Part shown: piece after piece, positions 26,948-36,129 of the stretch
Position numbering within the stretch: the stretch's first letter is position 1
How the letters are laid out: every line of letters begins with the position of its first letter
Assembly: GCF_023283825.1 (NCBI RefSeq)
Contig: NZ_JAKILD010000007.1
Location: 62,001 to 126,000 of the forward strand
Reading direction: 5' to 3'
DNA from: Shewanella olleyana
Lineage (GTDB): Bacteria > Pseudomonadota > Gammaproteobacteria > Enterobacterales > Shewanellaceae
Length of the DNA stretch: 64,000 nucleotides
The notes under the pieces: generated by a model
Database searches by the model: none
Seen by the model: only the letters and a program-made list of their open reading frames with translations
What the model was told of the DNA's origin: nothing
Translations under genes and position numbers: made by a program

Positions 26948-28096
26948 ATGGCTACTAAATTTTTTATTCCTAGTGTCAATGTGATTGGTCAAGGTGGTGT
27001 TGATGAAGCGATTAATGACATTAAAACATTAGGTTTTAAACGTGCATTAATCGTTACCGATACACCTTTGGTAAAAATTGGTTTAGTTGAGAAAGTTACC
27101 AGCAAACTGATTGAAAATGGCATTGCTGTATTTGTATTTGATGGTGTGCAGCCGAACCCAACTATTGGCAATGTTGAAGCTGGTTTAACGATGCTAAAAG
27201 CTCACGAGTGTGATTTTGTGATTTCTTTAGGTGGCGGTTCGCCGCATGATTGCGCAAAAGGTATCGCTTTAGTCGCAACTAATGGCGGAAAAATTGGTGA
27301 TTACGAAGGTTTAGATATGTCAGCTAAACCTCAAATGCCACTTGTCGCTATTAACACTACAGCAGGTACAGCGAGTGAAATGACGCGTTTTTGTATTATT
27401 ACCGATGAAAAACGTCATATAAAAATGGCTATCGTTGATAAAAATACCACACCAATTTTATCTGTGAACGATCCTGAGCTCATGGTAGAAAAACCTGCAT
27501 CATTAACTGCTGCAACGGGTATGGATGCGCTAACTCACGCCATTGAAGCTTATGTGTCAATCGCAGCGACACCTATTACTGATGCTTGTGCAATTAAAGC
27601 CATTGAGCTTATCCAAGCGAATTTAATCAATGCAGTTGAACAAGGTGACAATATTGATGCACGTGAGCAAATGGCGTACGCACAGTTTTTAGCGGGCATG
27701 GCATTTAACAATGCAAGTCTAGGTTATGTTCATGCTATGGCGCATCAACTTGGCGGCTTTTACGACTTACCACATGGTGTTTGTAATGCACTGTTATTAC
27801 CACATGTTCAGAGTTACAACGCTAAAGTCGTACCTTCAAAATTAAAAGATATTGCCAAAGCGATGAGTGTTGATATTACAGGCTTAACCGATGAACAAGG
27901 TGCTGAAGCTGCTATCGATGCAATCAAAACACTATCTGTCGCCGTTAATATTCCAGCGAATCTCACTGAGCTAGGGGTTAACCCAGAAGATATTCCCGTG
28001 CTTGCTGATAATGCATTAAAAGATGCTTGTGGCTTAACTAACCCTAAACAAGCAACACATGCTGAAATTTGCGAAATATTCACCAACGCACTATAA
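26948..28096 (+). CDS. Iron-containing alcohol dehydrogenase (group III, YiaY/AdhB-like)
   Basis: A 382-residue group III alcohol dehydrogenase, the usual length. The NAD-binding region has [13 protein letters not shown] (near residue 95) and [13 protein letters not shown]; the metal ligands are Asp and His in [13 protein letters not shown] and the two His in [16 protein letters not shown]. It interconverts alcohols and aldehydes with NAD(H), most likely ethanol and acetaldehyde in anaerobic metabolism. It resembles Zymomonas AdhB and E. coli YiaY; the true substrate is not determined. The RBS is GAGG, 8-11 bases before the ATG. It is transcribed alone. Confidence 0.93.
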   Translation: MATKFFIPSVNVIGQGGVDEAINDIKTLGFKRALIVTDTPLVKIGLVEKVTSKLIENGIAVFVFDGVQPNPTIGNVEAGLTMLKAHECDFVISLGGGSPHDCAKGIALVATNGGKIGDYEGLDMSAKPQMPLVAINTTAGTASEMTRFCIITDEKRHIKMAIVDKNTTPILSVNDPELMVEKPASLTAATGMDALTHAIEAYVSIAATPITDACAIKAIELIQANLINAVEQGDNIDAREQMAYAQFLAGMAFNNASLGYVHAMAHQLGGFYDLPHGVCNALLLPHVQSYNAKVVPSKLKDIAKAMSVDITGLTDEQGAEAAIDAIKTLSVAVNIPANLTELGVNPEDIPVLADNALKDACGLTNPKQATHAEICEIFTNAL

Positions 28097-28415
28097 ATAT
28101 ACAGTAAGAAACAGTAGCAAAACTTATAAATAATGATTGCTACATCAATGTTTGGTTATGCACAACTGCAGCAATGTTGTGCATAGCTAACTATTTGCTC
28201 ATTTAATGTGTATGGCTAAGCTGAATGTACCATGATCGGCCATTAATTAAGCAACACTAAGATTCACACTAACATCCCAAACCACTGAATTTAATGAACA
28301 AAAAAAGTTAACCTATTAACAATTGTTAACTAGATCTAACTTCTATAAATAACCGTTGACCAAAGTTAAATTAGCGGTCTATGATGAATTACATTCTTAA
28401 AAAAGTAGGTAAGCT
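28097..28415. other. Intergenic region between the alcohol dehydrogenase gene and a small unknown gene
   Basis: About 320 bases with no gene. Two dyads are present: ATGCACAAC/GTTGTGCAT with a nine-base loop (28158-28184), perhaps a weak terminator of the dehydrogenase gene, and a perfect palindrome TTAACAATTGTTAA (28316-28329), perhaps an operator for the next gene. Confidence 0.4.
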
Positions 28416-28781
28416 ATGACAGCAATCACTCATGTGTACAACTACACAGTAAGATGTCCTCATTACAAAGAAAACGAAAAACCAGCAAGCTGGTTAAATC
28501 ATGTCGAAGTCAATCAATCTAGTGAAATCGCATTAAACAGAATCACAAAATGGCATGGTGAACCCGGTACTAAAGCCTTCGAAAGTGGCGAGTTTGTCGT
28601 CAGAAAATCCAATACGGATGACACCTATTATGCGATGCAAAGTGATCGCATGTTCAATAATGCCCACTCATTAGTTACCTTCAAAGTATTCTTAGACAAA
28701 TGCTGTCAAGATGCAGACCCAGAGAAAATTATTGCTCACCTTGTTGAAGACTATAATGGTCGCTTAGCTAAAGCACAGTAA
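28416..28781 (+). CDS. Conserved-looking small protein of unknown function (121 aa)
   Basis: I do not recognise a family. The product is a soluble, mixed-charge protein with no signal peptide or membrane segment; Cys is present at three places (near residues 14, 92 and 93), His is fairly frequent, and there are several aromatic residues. The ATG has GGTAAG as ribosome site seven bases upstream, and a strong terminator follows about 105 bases after the stop, which supports a real monocistronic gene. A 14-base palindrome 87 bases upstream may be an operator. Confidence 0.6.
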   Translation: MTAITHVYNYTVRCPHYKENEKPASWLNHVEVNQSSEIALNRITKWHGEPGTKAFESGEFVVRKSNTDDTYYAMQSDRMFNNAHSLVTFKVFLDKCCQDADPEKIIAHLVEDYNGRLAKAQ

Positions 28782-29319
28782 TTGCTTACTTAGCACTAGC
28801 AACCATCGATTCAATAGCATGCTAGTTAAAAATATTCAAACTCACCAATAGCGATATTGAGTAGAATAACAATCGCTAAATTGAGACCGACAAGTAGTTG
28901 CTTGTCGGTTTTGTTTTTTAGAATGAATTTTTTTTTGAAATGAGTGATCCATTGCTCATTTATTTATTCTGCTTTAATAGTCGATCACACTTTAACGAAC
29001 TTATTTAGACGCCCACTACTGTTTAATATATAAACATCTCTATCTGAATTTCTAACCTCTAATGTACTTCATTAGCAGCAACTCGTTTTGGTGACCATGA
29101 TTTGGTGACCATGCTGTGATGATCATAGTGATGTACTAAAATTTAGCGCTAACGCTATGTTGTTGATTTCATTCTTTTGGGCTCAATACCCACATTAATC
29201 AACGCCAACCCCGACTCAGCATTAAACCAATATATCCAGTCATCACTTGGTTCATTAGTTGTGGTTTTTAAGAAATTTTACCGAATTATTTTAATCTTAA
29301 GTCAAAGGAGCATCACACG
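28782..29319. other. Intergenic region upstream of ndh
   Basis: About 540 bases with no supported gene. It holds the terminator at 28886-28917 and a short direct repeat TTTGGTGACCATG twice near 29087-29113. A weak 70-codon frame at 29177 overlaps ndh and has no family resemblance. The ndh promoter is not clear. Confidence 0.45.
28886..28917 (+). terminator. Terminator of the 121-aa protein gene
   Basis: Nine-bp stem ACCGACAAG/CTTGTCGGT with a six-base loop TAGTTG, followed by TTTGTTTTTT. Confidence 0.85.
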
Positions 29320-30621
29320 ATGCAAGCAGTTCCAAATATCGTCATCATCGGTGGCGGCGCAGGTGGTATGGAAATCGCCACAAAATTAGGCCGTAAAGTT
29401 GGTAAGAAAGGTAAAGCAAAAGTCACTTTAGTGGATTGCGCAGAAAGTCATGTTTGGAAACCTTTATTACATGAAGTAGCAACAGGTGCCCTTGATATCG
29501 GTCTAGATGCTATTAGTTACCGTGGTCACGCATCAGATCATGGTTACCACTTCCAGCAAGGTGCCATGATTGATATTAATCGTGAAGAAAAAAACATCAT
29601 CCTTGCTCCAATTAACGATGAAGAAGGCCAAGAGTTACTGCCTGCGCGTAAAATCCCATACGATTATGCTGTCATCGCTATTGGTAGTGTTGCAAACGAT
29701 TTTAAAATCCCAGGCGTTAAAGAGCATAGTTTGTTCCTAGATAACACTGAGCAAGCGATGTCTATTCGTAAAATATTGCTGAATAAATTTATGCGATATG
29801 CCAGTCATCATCAGCTAGATGAAAAAATAAAAATTGCTGTGGTTGGCGCTGGTGCAACTGGCGTTGAAATGTCTGCAGAAATGCACCATGCCGTTGAGCA
29901 GCTAAGTGGTTTTGGTTATAAAATCGATACCAGTTTACTTGAAGTAACACTTATCGAAGCTGATGAGCGCATTTTACCTAAAGTAGATAAAGTCGAAATT
30001 TCAAACTCAGTGACTCGCGAGCTTAAACAGTTAGGCGTTAACGTCATGACCAATACTCGTATTACCGAGGTCAGCCCAGAAGGTCTTTCTACCACTGATG
30101 GAAACTTAATCCCGTCAGATATGGTTATTTGGTCTACTGGTGTTAAAGCGCCTGACTTTTTAAATAATATTGGCGGATTAGAGAGTAACCACATTAATCA
30201 AGTCATGGTTAAGCAAAATATGCAAACCACCTATGACGAACATATTTTCTCAATTGGTGATTGTGCAGCTTGTCCACAAGAAGATGGTAGCTGGGTTCCT
30301 CCACGTGGCCAATCAGCAAGACAAATGGCCTTAATGACAGCTGACAACATTATGCTAATGCTTGATGGTAAGGCACCAAGCAATGAATATGTCTATAAAG
30401 ATCTGGGCTCATTAGTTAACCTATCTAAGTTCCATACTGTAGGTAATTTAATGTCATTTATGGGCGGTGGTGTACTAGTAGAAGGTAAGATCGCACGGTT
30501 TGTTTATACATCACTATATCGTCGCCATTTGATTGAATTACATGGTGTAGTAAAAGGAACATTAATGATGTTAGCTAAAGGTATTGGACGCATTATTCAT
30601 CCGCACCTTAAGCTGCACTAA
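29320..30621 (+). CDS. ndh: NADH:quinone oxidoreductase type II (NDH-2)
   Basis: A 433-residue flavoprotein with two Rossmann motifs: IVIIGGGAGGMEIATKLG near the N-terminus for FAD and AVVGAGATGVEMSAE near residue 180 for NADH. Other NDH-2 features are the active strand SIGDCAACPQEDG and the GQSARQMALM quinone-side helix. The C-terminal 40 residues are amphipathic and basic, the usual monotopic membrane anchor. It oxidises NADH to quinone without pumping protons. AAAGGAG lies about ten bases before the ATG. The gene is alone and ends at a good terminator. Confidence 0.95.
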   Translation: MQAVPNIVIIGGGAGGMEIATKLGRKVGKKGKAKVTLVDCAESHVWKPLLHEVATGALDIGLDAISYRGHASDHGYHFQQGAMIDINREEKNIILAPINDEEGQELLPARKIPYDYAVIAIGSVANDFKIPGVKEHSLFLDNTEQAMSIRKILLNKFMRYASHHQLDEKIKIAVVGAGATGVEMSAEMHHAVEQLSGFGYKIDTSLLEVTLIEADERILPKVDKVEISNSVTRELKQLGVNVMTNTRITEVSPEGLSTTDGNLIPSDMVIWSTGVKAPDFLNNIGGLESNHINQVMVKQNMQTTYDEHIFSIGDCAACPQEDGSWVPPRGQSARQMALMTADNIMLMLDGKAPSNEYVYKDLGSLVNLSKFHTVGNLMSFMGGGVLVEGKIARFVYTSLYRRHLIELHGVVKGTLMMLAKGIGRIIHPHLKLH

Positions 30622-30687
30622 ATTTAATCAGTAATAATTTAGCTCACTACCTTGTCGATAAATTTTAAAAGGTGGCTGAATATAATA

Positions 30688-30723
30688 AAAAAGCCCACTT
30701 CATTTATATTAAGTGGGCTTTTT
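30688..30723. terminator. Bidirectional terminator between ndh and the thioesterase gene
   Basis: Thirteen-bp stem AAAAAGCCCACTT/AAGTGGGCTTTTT with a ten-base loop. Confidence 0.9.
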
Positions 30724-30748
30724 AGTGCTTGCTGGCTATACGTCAATA

Positions 30749-31117
30749 CTAAGCTGCGTTAGCTCTAACGCCATGAGGAACAGGTAAACCTCTTTCATTG
30801 ATGTTGACGAACACAACTTTATCAACAAAGGCTACAGGCGCATTGTTAAAGCAATTACGCACTTTACAACGCAGCGTAATTGAACTTTGCCCTAAACTAA
30901 TCACTTCCATACCAAACTCAATAACATCACCCAATTTTGCTGGGCTCATAAAATTAATTTCAGACATTAATTTAGCCATCAACATTGAGCTATGCATTTC
31001 GCAGCGAGCAAAAAGGGATGTTTCTTCGTTCAGCCAATTAAGTAACTGACCGCAACAAAGGTTTTTTTCAGAATTTAAATCAATAGGTTTTACAATATGA
31101 CGGCTTAAATATTCCAT
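30749..31117 (-). CDS. Hotdog-fold acyl-CoA thioesterase-like protein
   Basis: A 122-residue single hotdog domain similar to YciA/BACH-type acyl-CoA thioesterases: the N-terminal helix segment LCCGQLLNWLNEETS corresponds to the family's GGxLLxWxDE, and LMSEINFMSPAKLGDVIEF to the following strand. The catalytic Asp is normally at WxDE; here it reads WLNEE, so the Asp is Asn with Glu next to it, and activity is uncertain. It would act on cytosolic acyl-CoAs; the substrate is unknown. Monocistronic, convergent with ndh. Confidence 0.75.
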   Translation of the reverse strand: MEYLSRHIVKPIDLNSEKNLCCGQLLNWLNEETSLFARCEMHSSMLMAKLMSEINFMSPAKLGDVIEFGMEVISLGQSSITLRCKVRNCFNNAPVAFVDKVVFVNINERGLPVPHGVRANAA

Positions 31118-31322
31118 TATATTGATCCTTACTTTATGAATACCCCTAAAGAGGTAGCAAAATCAAAGCCAATATAATAAACCATTGAAAAAGTTAAAAA
31201 TTAATCTGTTATAGATTCAACGCCACTCAAAAAACGACCCACTTTATCGCATAAACTGAATCACTTGCACCAAATAAACGCGCGACTTACATGTTAATTA
31301 ATAAGCCGCGGGAGTGTTTCTA

Positions 31323-32345
31323 TTAAGCTGTAACTTGAGGCAGACACGTCTTTAACACGTCAATAAAGGTTAATACATCTTGGCGACTGATATCTTTATG
31401 AGTAACAAAACGCAGTGAATAGGTTGCACTAATTAATATCCCCTGTTGCGATAGCAACAGGGTTAGATGATTAACATCAAAACGTTTATCAAGTTCTGCA
31501 AACACCATGTTTGTTTGAACCTGTTTCACATCAACATTAAATTCTGGCATCTCTGCTAGATGTTGAGCAAGTAAAGCCGCGTTGTCATGATCTTCCGCTA
31601 ATCTATCAACCTGTTCAGTGATAGCAAGTTCAGCTGCTGCAGCAATAATGCCAGCTTGGCGCATTCCACCACCGAGCATTTTGCGCCAGCGAACCGCTTT
31701 TTTTATCAAGCGTTCATCGCCGAGTAAAATAGAGCCTACAGGCGCTGCTAAACCTTTAGATAAACAAATTGATACCGAATCAAAATATTGGGTAATTTCA
31801 CTTATTTGCACATTTTGGGCAACAGCGGCATTAGCAACCCGCGCACCATCTAAATGAATTTTTAAGCCTCGATTGAACGCTAACGTTTGCGCGCCAGCAA
31901 GGTACTTTTGAGGTAAGACTTTACCACCAATAGTATTTTCGATACTCAATAAGCGAGTGTGCGCAAAATGGACATCATCAGGTTTAATTGCCGCTTCAAT
32001 ATCAGCCAATAAGATACTACCATCAGCTTGATTATTTAACGGCTGGGGTTGAATACTGCCAAGTACTGCTGCCCCACCACCTTCAAACTTATAATTATGG
32101 GCTTGCTGTCCACATAAGTACTCATCTCCGCGCTCACAATGGCTCATAAGCGCTAATAGATTAGCTTGAGTACCTGAACTGACAAACAAGGCGCTATCAA
32201 AGCCAAACCGCTCTGCAGCCATATCTTGTAAACGGTTGACGGTTGGATCATCACCATAAACATCATCACCGACTTCTGCAGTTGCCATTGCTTTGCGCAT
32301 TGCATCGGTTGGTTTAGTCACTGTATCACTTCGAAAATCTATCAT
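31323..32345 (-). CDS. ltaE: Low-specificity L-threonine aldolase LtaE
   Basis: A 340-residue fold-type I PLP enzyme. The start MIDFRSDTVTKP is the family hallmark and selects the ATG at 32345 over an upstream TTG. The PLP Lys197 lies in VSICLSKGLAAPVGS, the same position as in E. coli LtaE, with HLDGAR before it for the cofactor Asp and GGGMRQAG after it. It cleaves L-threonine and allo-threonine to glycine and acetaldehyde in the cytosol. It stands alone; the Fe-alcohol dehydrogenase that could reduce acetaldehyde is some 3 kb away, probably coincidence. Confidence 0.95.
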   Translation of the reverse strand: MIDFRSDTVTKPTDAMRKAMATAEVGDDVYGDDPTVNRLQDMAAERFGFDSALFVSSGTQANLLALMSHCERGDEYLCGQQAHNYKFEGGGAAVLGSIQPQPLNNQADGSILLADIEAAIKPDDVHFAHTRLLSIENTIGGKVLPQKYLAGAQTLAFNRGLKIHLDGARVANAAVAQNVQISEITQYFDSVSICLSKGLAAPVGSILLGDERLIKKAVRWRKMLGGGMRQAGIIAAAAELAITEQVDRLAEDHDNAALLAQHLAEMPEFNVDVKQVQTNMVFAELDKRFDVNHLTLLLSQQGILISATYSLRFVTHKDISRQDVLTFIDVLKTCLPQVTA

Positions 32346-32494
32346 GTTTATTCTCAACTACATCAAGCTCGTTTAAAGCAATTAAAATCACAAAAAAAAT
32401 CATTCTACCTTAAAAAATATTACCTGCGCTGAGTTAAATATCACAAGTAAATAATCAATCTACTGAAGTTGGTGGTTTAAGGGCTGAAAACAAA

Positions 32495-32518
32495 AAAGCC
32501 AGCATACATGCTGGCTTT
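32495..32518 (-). terminator. Terminator of the OmpA-like/mscS operon
   Basis: Ten-bp stem AAAGCCAGCA/TGCTGGCTTT with a four-base loop; on the minus strand followed by TTTGTTTTC. Confidence 0.88.
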
Positions 32519-32540
32519 AAAACGATTGCTTAACTCAATA

Positions 32541-33365
32541 TTACTGAGCAGGCATTTCTTTTAAGTGTAAATCCATTTGCGGAAATGGAATTTCAATATT
32601 AGCAGCATCAAGCGCATTTTTGATTTGTTCAAGTAATTCGAACTTTGCTCCCCAATAATCAGCAGTCTTAACCCAAGGGCGAACCACGAAGTTGATAGAG
32701 CTATCACCAAGCTCACCTAAGGCAACGGTATATTCTGGATCTTTAAGTACATATTGATTGTTGTCTAATACAGAAGAAATAACTTTCTTGGTTGCTGCGA
32801 TGTCTGATGTGTAACCCACACCGATGACCAAATCAACTCGACGTGTTTCTTTAGTTGAGTAGTTAGTAATTGTGCCATCCATCATCGCTGAGTTTGGCGC
32901 AATAATGGTTTTGTTGTCTCCAGTGCGAAGCTTAGTAGAGAAAATGGTAATTTCTTCAATCACACCTGCTACACCAGCTGCTTCAACAAAATCACCTACG
33001 CGACAAGGACGGAAAATAACCATCAATACGCCAGCGGCAAAATTCGATAAAGAGCCCTGAAGCGCCAAACCAACAGCAAGGCCCGCGGCACCAATAACAG
33101 CCACTAGTGAAGCCGTTTGAACGCCAATCTGTCCTAAGGTTGCAATGATGGTAAAGACAAAAACTAATCCCCAGACTAAATTACCGACAAATGAAGCTAC
33201 TGTTTCATCAATTTTACGGCCCAACATCATTTTTGTGGTCAACTTTTTTGCCACATTAGCTAGATATTTACCGATAATAAATATCACAATCGCCATGACA
33301 GCTTTAAGACCATAAGTCACTATAAACTCAGGTGCTTGAGCTATTAAACCTTCAATATTTTCCAT
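32541..33365 (-). CDS. mscS: Small-conductance mechanosensitive channel MscS
   Basis: A 274-residue MscS (E. coli 286). Three membrane helices lie in residues about 15-125; the pore-lining TM3 is the Gly/Ala-rich VAVIGAAGLAVGLALQGSLSNFAAGV. The cytoplasmic beta and alpha/beta vestibule follows (FRPCRVGDFVEAAGVAGVIE; NKTIIAPNSAMMDGTITNYS). It opens under membrane tension to release solutes on osmotic downshock. It begins 22 bases after the stop of an OmpA-like gene, so the two are likely cotranscribed. Confidence 0.94.
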   Translation of the reverse strand: MENIEGLIAQAPEFIVTYGLKAVMAIVIFIIGKYLANVAKKLTTKMMLGRKIDETVASFVGNLVWGLVFVFTIIATLGQIGVQTASLVAVIGAAGLAVGLALQGSLSNFAAGVLMVIFRPCRVGDFVEAAGVAGVIEEITIFSTKLRTGDNKTIIAPNSAMMDGTITNYSTKETRRVDLVIGVGYTSDIAATKKVISSVLDNNQYVLKDPEYTVALGELGDSSINFVVRPWVKTADYWGAKFELLEQIKNALDAANIEIPFPQMDLHLKEMPAQ

Positions 33366-33387
33366 TGTCTTACTCCCTTAATAAAAA

Positions 33388-33957
33388 TTATTTTTTTACT
33401 TTAAATTCTACACGTCTGTTTAATTGTCTTTGCTCAGCTGTTGTATTGCTTGTCACTGGCTCAAAACTTCCTTTTCCTAGTACTGTTATCGCACTAACTT
33501 CAAAATCAAATTGTTCAACTAGCACTTTTTTGACTGATAACGCTCTTTGCAACGAAAGACTTAAATTGCTTTGTTCAGAACCCACATTATCTGTGTGCCC
33601 CACTAGTAAGATAGCTTTGCTTTTTAGCAACACAGGCAAGGCCTTCTTGATTGTAGGCAGTTGCGTGGTCAAAACCTCTGTACGTGCAAAGTCAAAATAA
33701 ATCGGTAATGAAGACGCTTGAGAAAGATATAAATCTTGTTCTTGATTGTCCTGAAACAGATCCTGTTGTTCTAAACTGTTTACACTTGTTAATTCAGAGA
33801 CATCTTGGCAGCCATTTGCTAATACGACAACGCCAACGGGTGTATCTGGGCAGGCATCTTTCTTGTCAGGCACACCATCTTTGTCCGAATCTATCCAAGC
33901 ATAACTCGCCGGGATAAAACACAAGAATATAAGTGAAACTAATATTTTAATATTCAT
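33388..33957 (-). CDS. OmpA-like protein with a calcium-binding (TSP3-type) motif
   Basis: A 189-residue exported protein: signal peptide 1-20 (ending ASYA), then a thrombospondin type 3 segment DSDKDGVPDKKDACPDTPVG (residues about 23-42) followed by NGCQD, and a C-terminal OmpA domain (about 80-189) with LVGHTDNVGSEQSNLSLS and LNRRVEFKV. It probably binds peptidoglycan; whether a beta-barrel or membrane anchor exists is not evident. The two Cys may form a disulfide. It is the first gene of an operon with mscS, linking cell-wall contact and mechanosensing (inference). Confidence 0.85.
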   Translation of the reverse strand: MNIKILVSLIFLCFIPASYAWIDSDKDGVPDKKDACPDTPVGVVVLANGCQDVSELTSVNSLEQQDLFQDNQEQDLYLSQASSLPIYFDFARTEVLTTQLPTIKKALPVLLKSKAILLVGHTDNVGSEQSNLSLSLQRALSVKKVLVEQFDFEVSAITVLGKGSFEPVTSNTTAEQRQLNRRVEFKVKK

Positions 33958-34563
33958 TTAGCCACCTTACTCTCGGAAACTTGGCACTGCTCATTAATTA
34001 TAAAATCGGTAATTTTTAAAACGAAACCAATATAGCAGCATAAAACCAGCGGATTACATTTTATATATTTGTTAAGAGTTTGCAAAGAAAATACATTTAA
34101 TTACAACAAGTATAGATTCAATTACAAAATTAATGCCTATACTAAGCAAACTAAAACAGCCCCCTTAAAAATTGATGGTTAAATTTACTGAAACATACCT
34201 CTGGCATTCAAAATTTACAAAACAGCCCAAACCCACAACATACGTATCCTGCAAATCGTTTTAAAAGGTAATTTTGTACAAGTATTTACTGAGCCAGATA
34301 CCCCATTGCCATTGACTTCTAGGGGCTTAAAAGGGTATATAAGGTTAGCTTTTTCTGGTTTTCATGATTAAAACTTTAAAAAGACAATATTTAATATAAT
34401 AAATAAACAACAAAGTGATTAATTTTATAGCAACCAAATTGAAACACTAAAAGGCTTAAGGCTGAAAATATCAATACGTTGAAATTAATTACCATTGCAG
34501 ACAACAATTTCTGTGGCGACGTTTGTCCCACAGGCAAATCACAAGCTTAAGGTGGAAGACTTA
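33958..34563. other. Divergent intergenic region before the peptide transporter gene
   Basis: About 600 very AT-rich bases with no gene. I found no terminator, and no promoter that stands out against the AT background. A TTG-initiated extension of the transporter frame from 34495 is not supported. Confidence 0.4.
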
Positions 34564-36036
34564 ATGAGCAATGCAAAACCACAGGGGACCATGCTTGGTC
34601 ATCCCAAGGGGCTTTTCCTGCTGTTTACAACAGAACTTTGGGAAAGATTCAGTTATTACGCAATGCGCGCCATTCTGGTGCTATATCTTGTTGATAAAGT
34701 ACAAACAGAAGGTGGACACGGTCTAGGTTGGACACAAGCAGATGCTATCTCTCTATACGGTACTTTCACAGGCCTTGTTTATTTAACCCCACTCATTGGT
34801 GGCTGGTTAGCTGATACCTATTTAGGCCAACGCAAAGCCATCATGATTGGTGGTGCGTTAATGGCTGCTGGCCAATTCCTATTAGCACTGCCTCACAGCT
34901 GGATACCAGGTCAAGAAACAATGATGTTTTACCTCGGTCTAGGCACCCTAATCTTAGGTAACGGTCTGTTTAAACCAAACATTTCTACTATGGTTGGTGA
35001 TTTATATGAAGAAGGCGATCATCGTCGTGATGGTGCATTCACTATCTTCTATATGGGTATCAACGTTGGTGCATTCCTTTCAGGTATCATTGTAGGTTCA
35101 GTTGTTGCAGCTTATGACGGTAACTTCCAAATGGGTTTCCTATGTGCTGGTATCGGTATGGTATTTTCATTAATCATACAGTTTATTTTTGCTCAAAGAT
35201 TATTGGGTGATATTGGACGTTACCCTGCTGCTAAACTTGAAAAAGAGAAAGATGCCGCTGCTGGTAATGTTCGTAAAGAACCATTAACTAAAATTGAACG
35301 TGACCGTATTAAAGTCATTATGGTTATGGGTCTATTTACTATTATTTTCTGGGCGGGTTTCGAACAAGCGGGCGGCTTACTCAATCTATTCACTCACGAT
35401 TTCACCGATCGTATGATTGGTGGATGGGAAGTACCGACAACTTGGTTCCAATCATTAAATGCGATGTTTATTGTTATCTTCGCTCCAGTTATCGCCTCTA
35501 TTTGGGTGCGTCTTGGCAAGAATGAGCCTAACTCACCAGTTAAGTTTGCTTTAGGTCTTGTATTACTGGGTATTGGTTTCTTATTCATGATTGGCGCTGT
35601 ACTAGAAATGGGCGGCGATGCAAATGCTAAATCAAGCATGTGGTGGTTAGTTGGTGCATACTTCTTCCATACAATGGGCGAATTATGTTTATCTCCTATC
35701 GGCCTTTCTATGGTGACTAAATTGGCTCCTCTGCGTATCGCATCATTAATGATGGGCGCTTGGTTCTTATTCATTGCTATCGCTAATAAGATCGGCGGTA
35801 TAGTTGGCTCATTTATCGGCCATGACGGTGGTAAAGAAGAGCAATTAGCCAATGCAATGTCAATCTTTGCGGGTATCGCAATTACTTCTGTTATATCAGG
35901 CATTATTCTTTACTTCATGGCTGACAAGCTTGTTAGCTGGATGCATGGCGCTGAAGGGCAAAATGAAACTGAAGAACAAGCCTTGACTGAAGAAATCGCT
36001 GTTACTGCAGAACACGAAGCAATTAAACCAAGCTAA
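34564..36036 (+). CDS. Proton-dependent oligopeptide transporter (POT/PTR family)
   Basis: A 490-residue membrane protein with about 14 hydrophobic segments. The POT signature ELWERFSYYAMRAILVLYL (ExxERFxYY) is near residue 20, with GGWLADTYLGQRKAI following. It imports di- and tripeptides driven by protons. The ATG at 34564 is preceded by AAGGTGG and gives the usual POT N-terminus; the frame continues upstream only through a TTG. A 30-residue acidic C-terminal tail (EGQNETEEQALTEEI) extends beyond the last helix. Monocistronic. Confidence 0.93.
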   Translation: MSNAKPQGTMLGHPKGLFLLFTTELWERFSYYAMRAILVLYLVDKVQTEGGHGLGWTQADAISLYGTFTGLVYLTPLIGGWLADTYLGQRKAIMIGGALMAAGQFLLALPHSWIPGQETMMFYLGLGTLILGNGLFKPNISTMVGDLYEEGDHRRDGAFTIFYMGINVGAFLSGIIVGSVVAAYDGNFQMGFLCAGIGMVFSLIIQFIFAQRLLGDIGRYPAAKLEKEKDAAAGNVRKEPLTKIERDRIKVIMVMGLFTIIFWAGFEQAGGLLNLFTHDFTDRMIGGWEVPTTWFQSLNAMFIVIFAPVIASIWVRLGKNEPNSPVKFALGLVLLGIGFLFMIGAVLEMGGDANAKSSMWWLVGAYFFHTMGELCLSPIGLSMVTKLAPLRIASLMMGAWFLFIAIANKIGGIVGSFIGHDGGKEEQLANAMSIFAGIAITSVISGIILYFMADKLVSWMHGAEGQNETEEQALTEEIAVTAEHEAIKPS

Positions 36037-36054
36037 GCCTGTGGTTAATACTTC

Positions 36055-36084
36055 AAAAAAACCTCGCAATTGCGAGGTTTTTTT
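36055..36084. terminator. Bidirectional terminator between the peptide transporter and the RssB-like regulator genes
   Basis: Palindrome with core ACCTCGCAATTGCGAGGT flanked by A and T runs. Confidence 0.9.
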
Positions 36085-36129
36085 ATGCTTTTATTTACTG
36101 AAATAATGAATGAAAACTTTGAATAAGCT

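Noticed and set aside
29087..29113. Short direct repeat TTTGGTGACCATG upstream of ndh
   Set aside because: Too short and too close together to be more than a local duplication without further evidence.
29177..29389. A 70-codon frame overlapping the start of ndh
   Set aside because: It overlaps a certain gene, has no ribosome site and has no recognisable sequence.
30640..30660. GTCGATAA near the end of ndh, which looks like a sigma-28 -10 box
   Set aside because: The matching -35 (TAATTTAG) is poor and no plus-strand gene lies downstream.
34495..34563. A 23-residue N-terminal extension of the peptide transporter from a TTG
   Set aside because: No ribosome site before the TTG, and the residues do not match the family, whereas the ATG at 34564 follows AAGGTGG.
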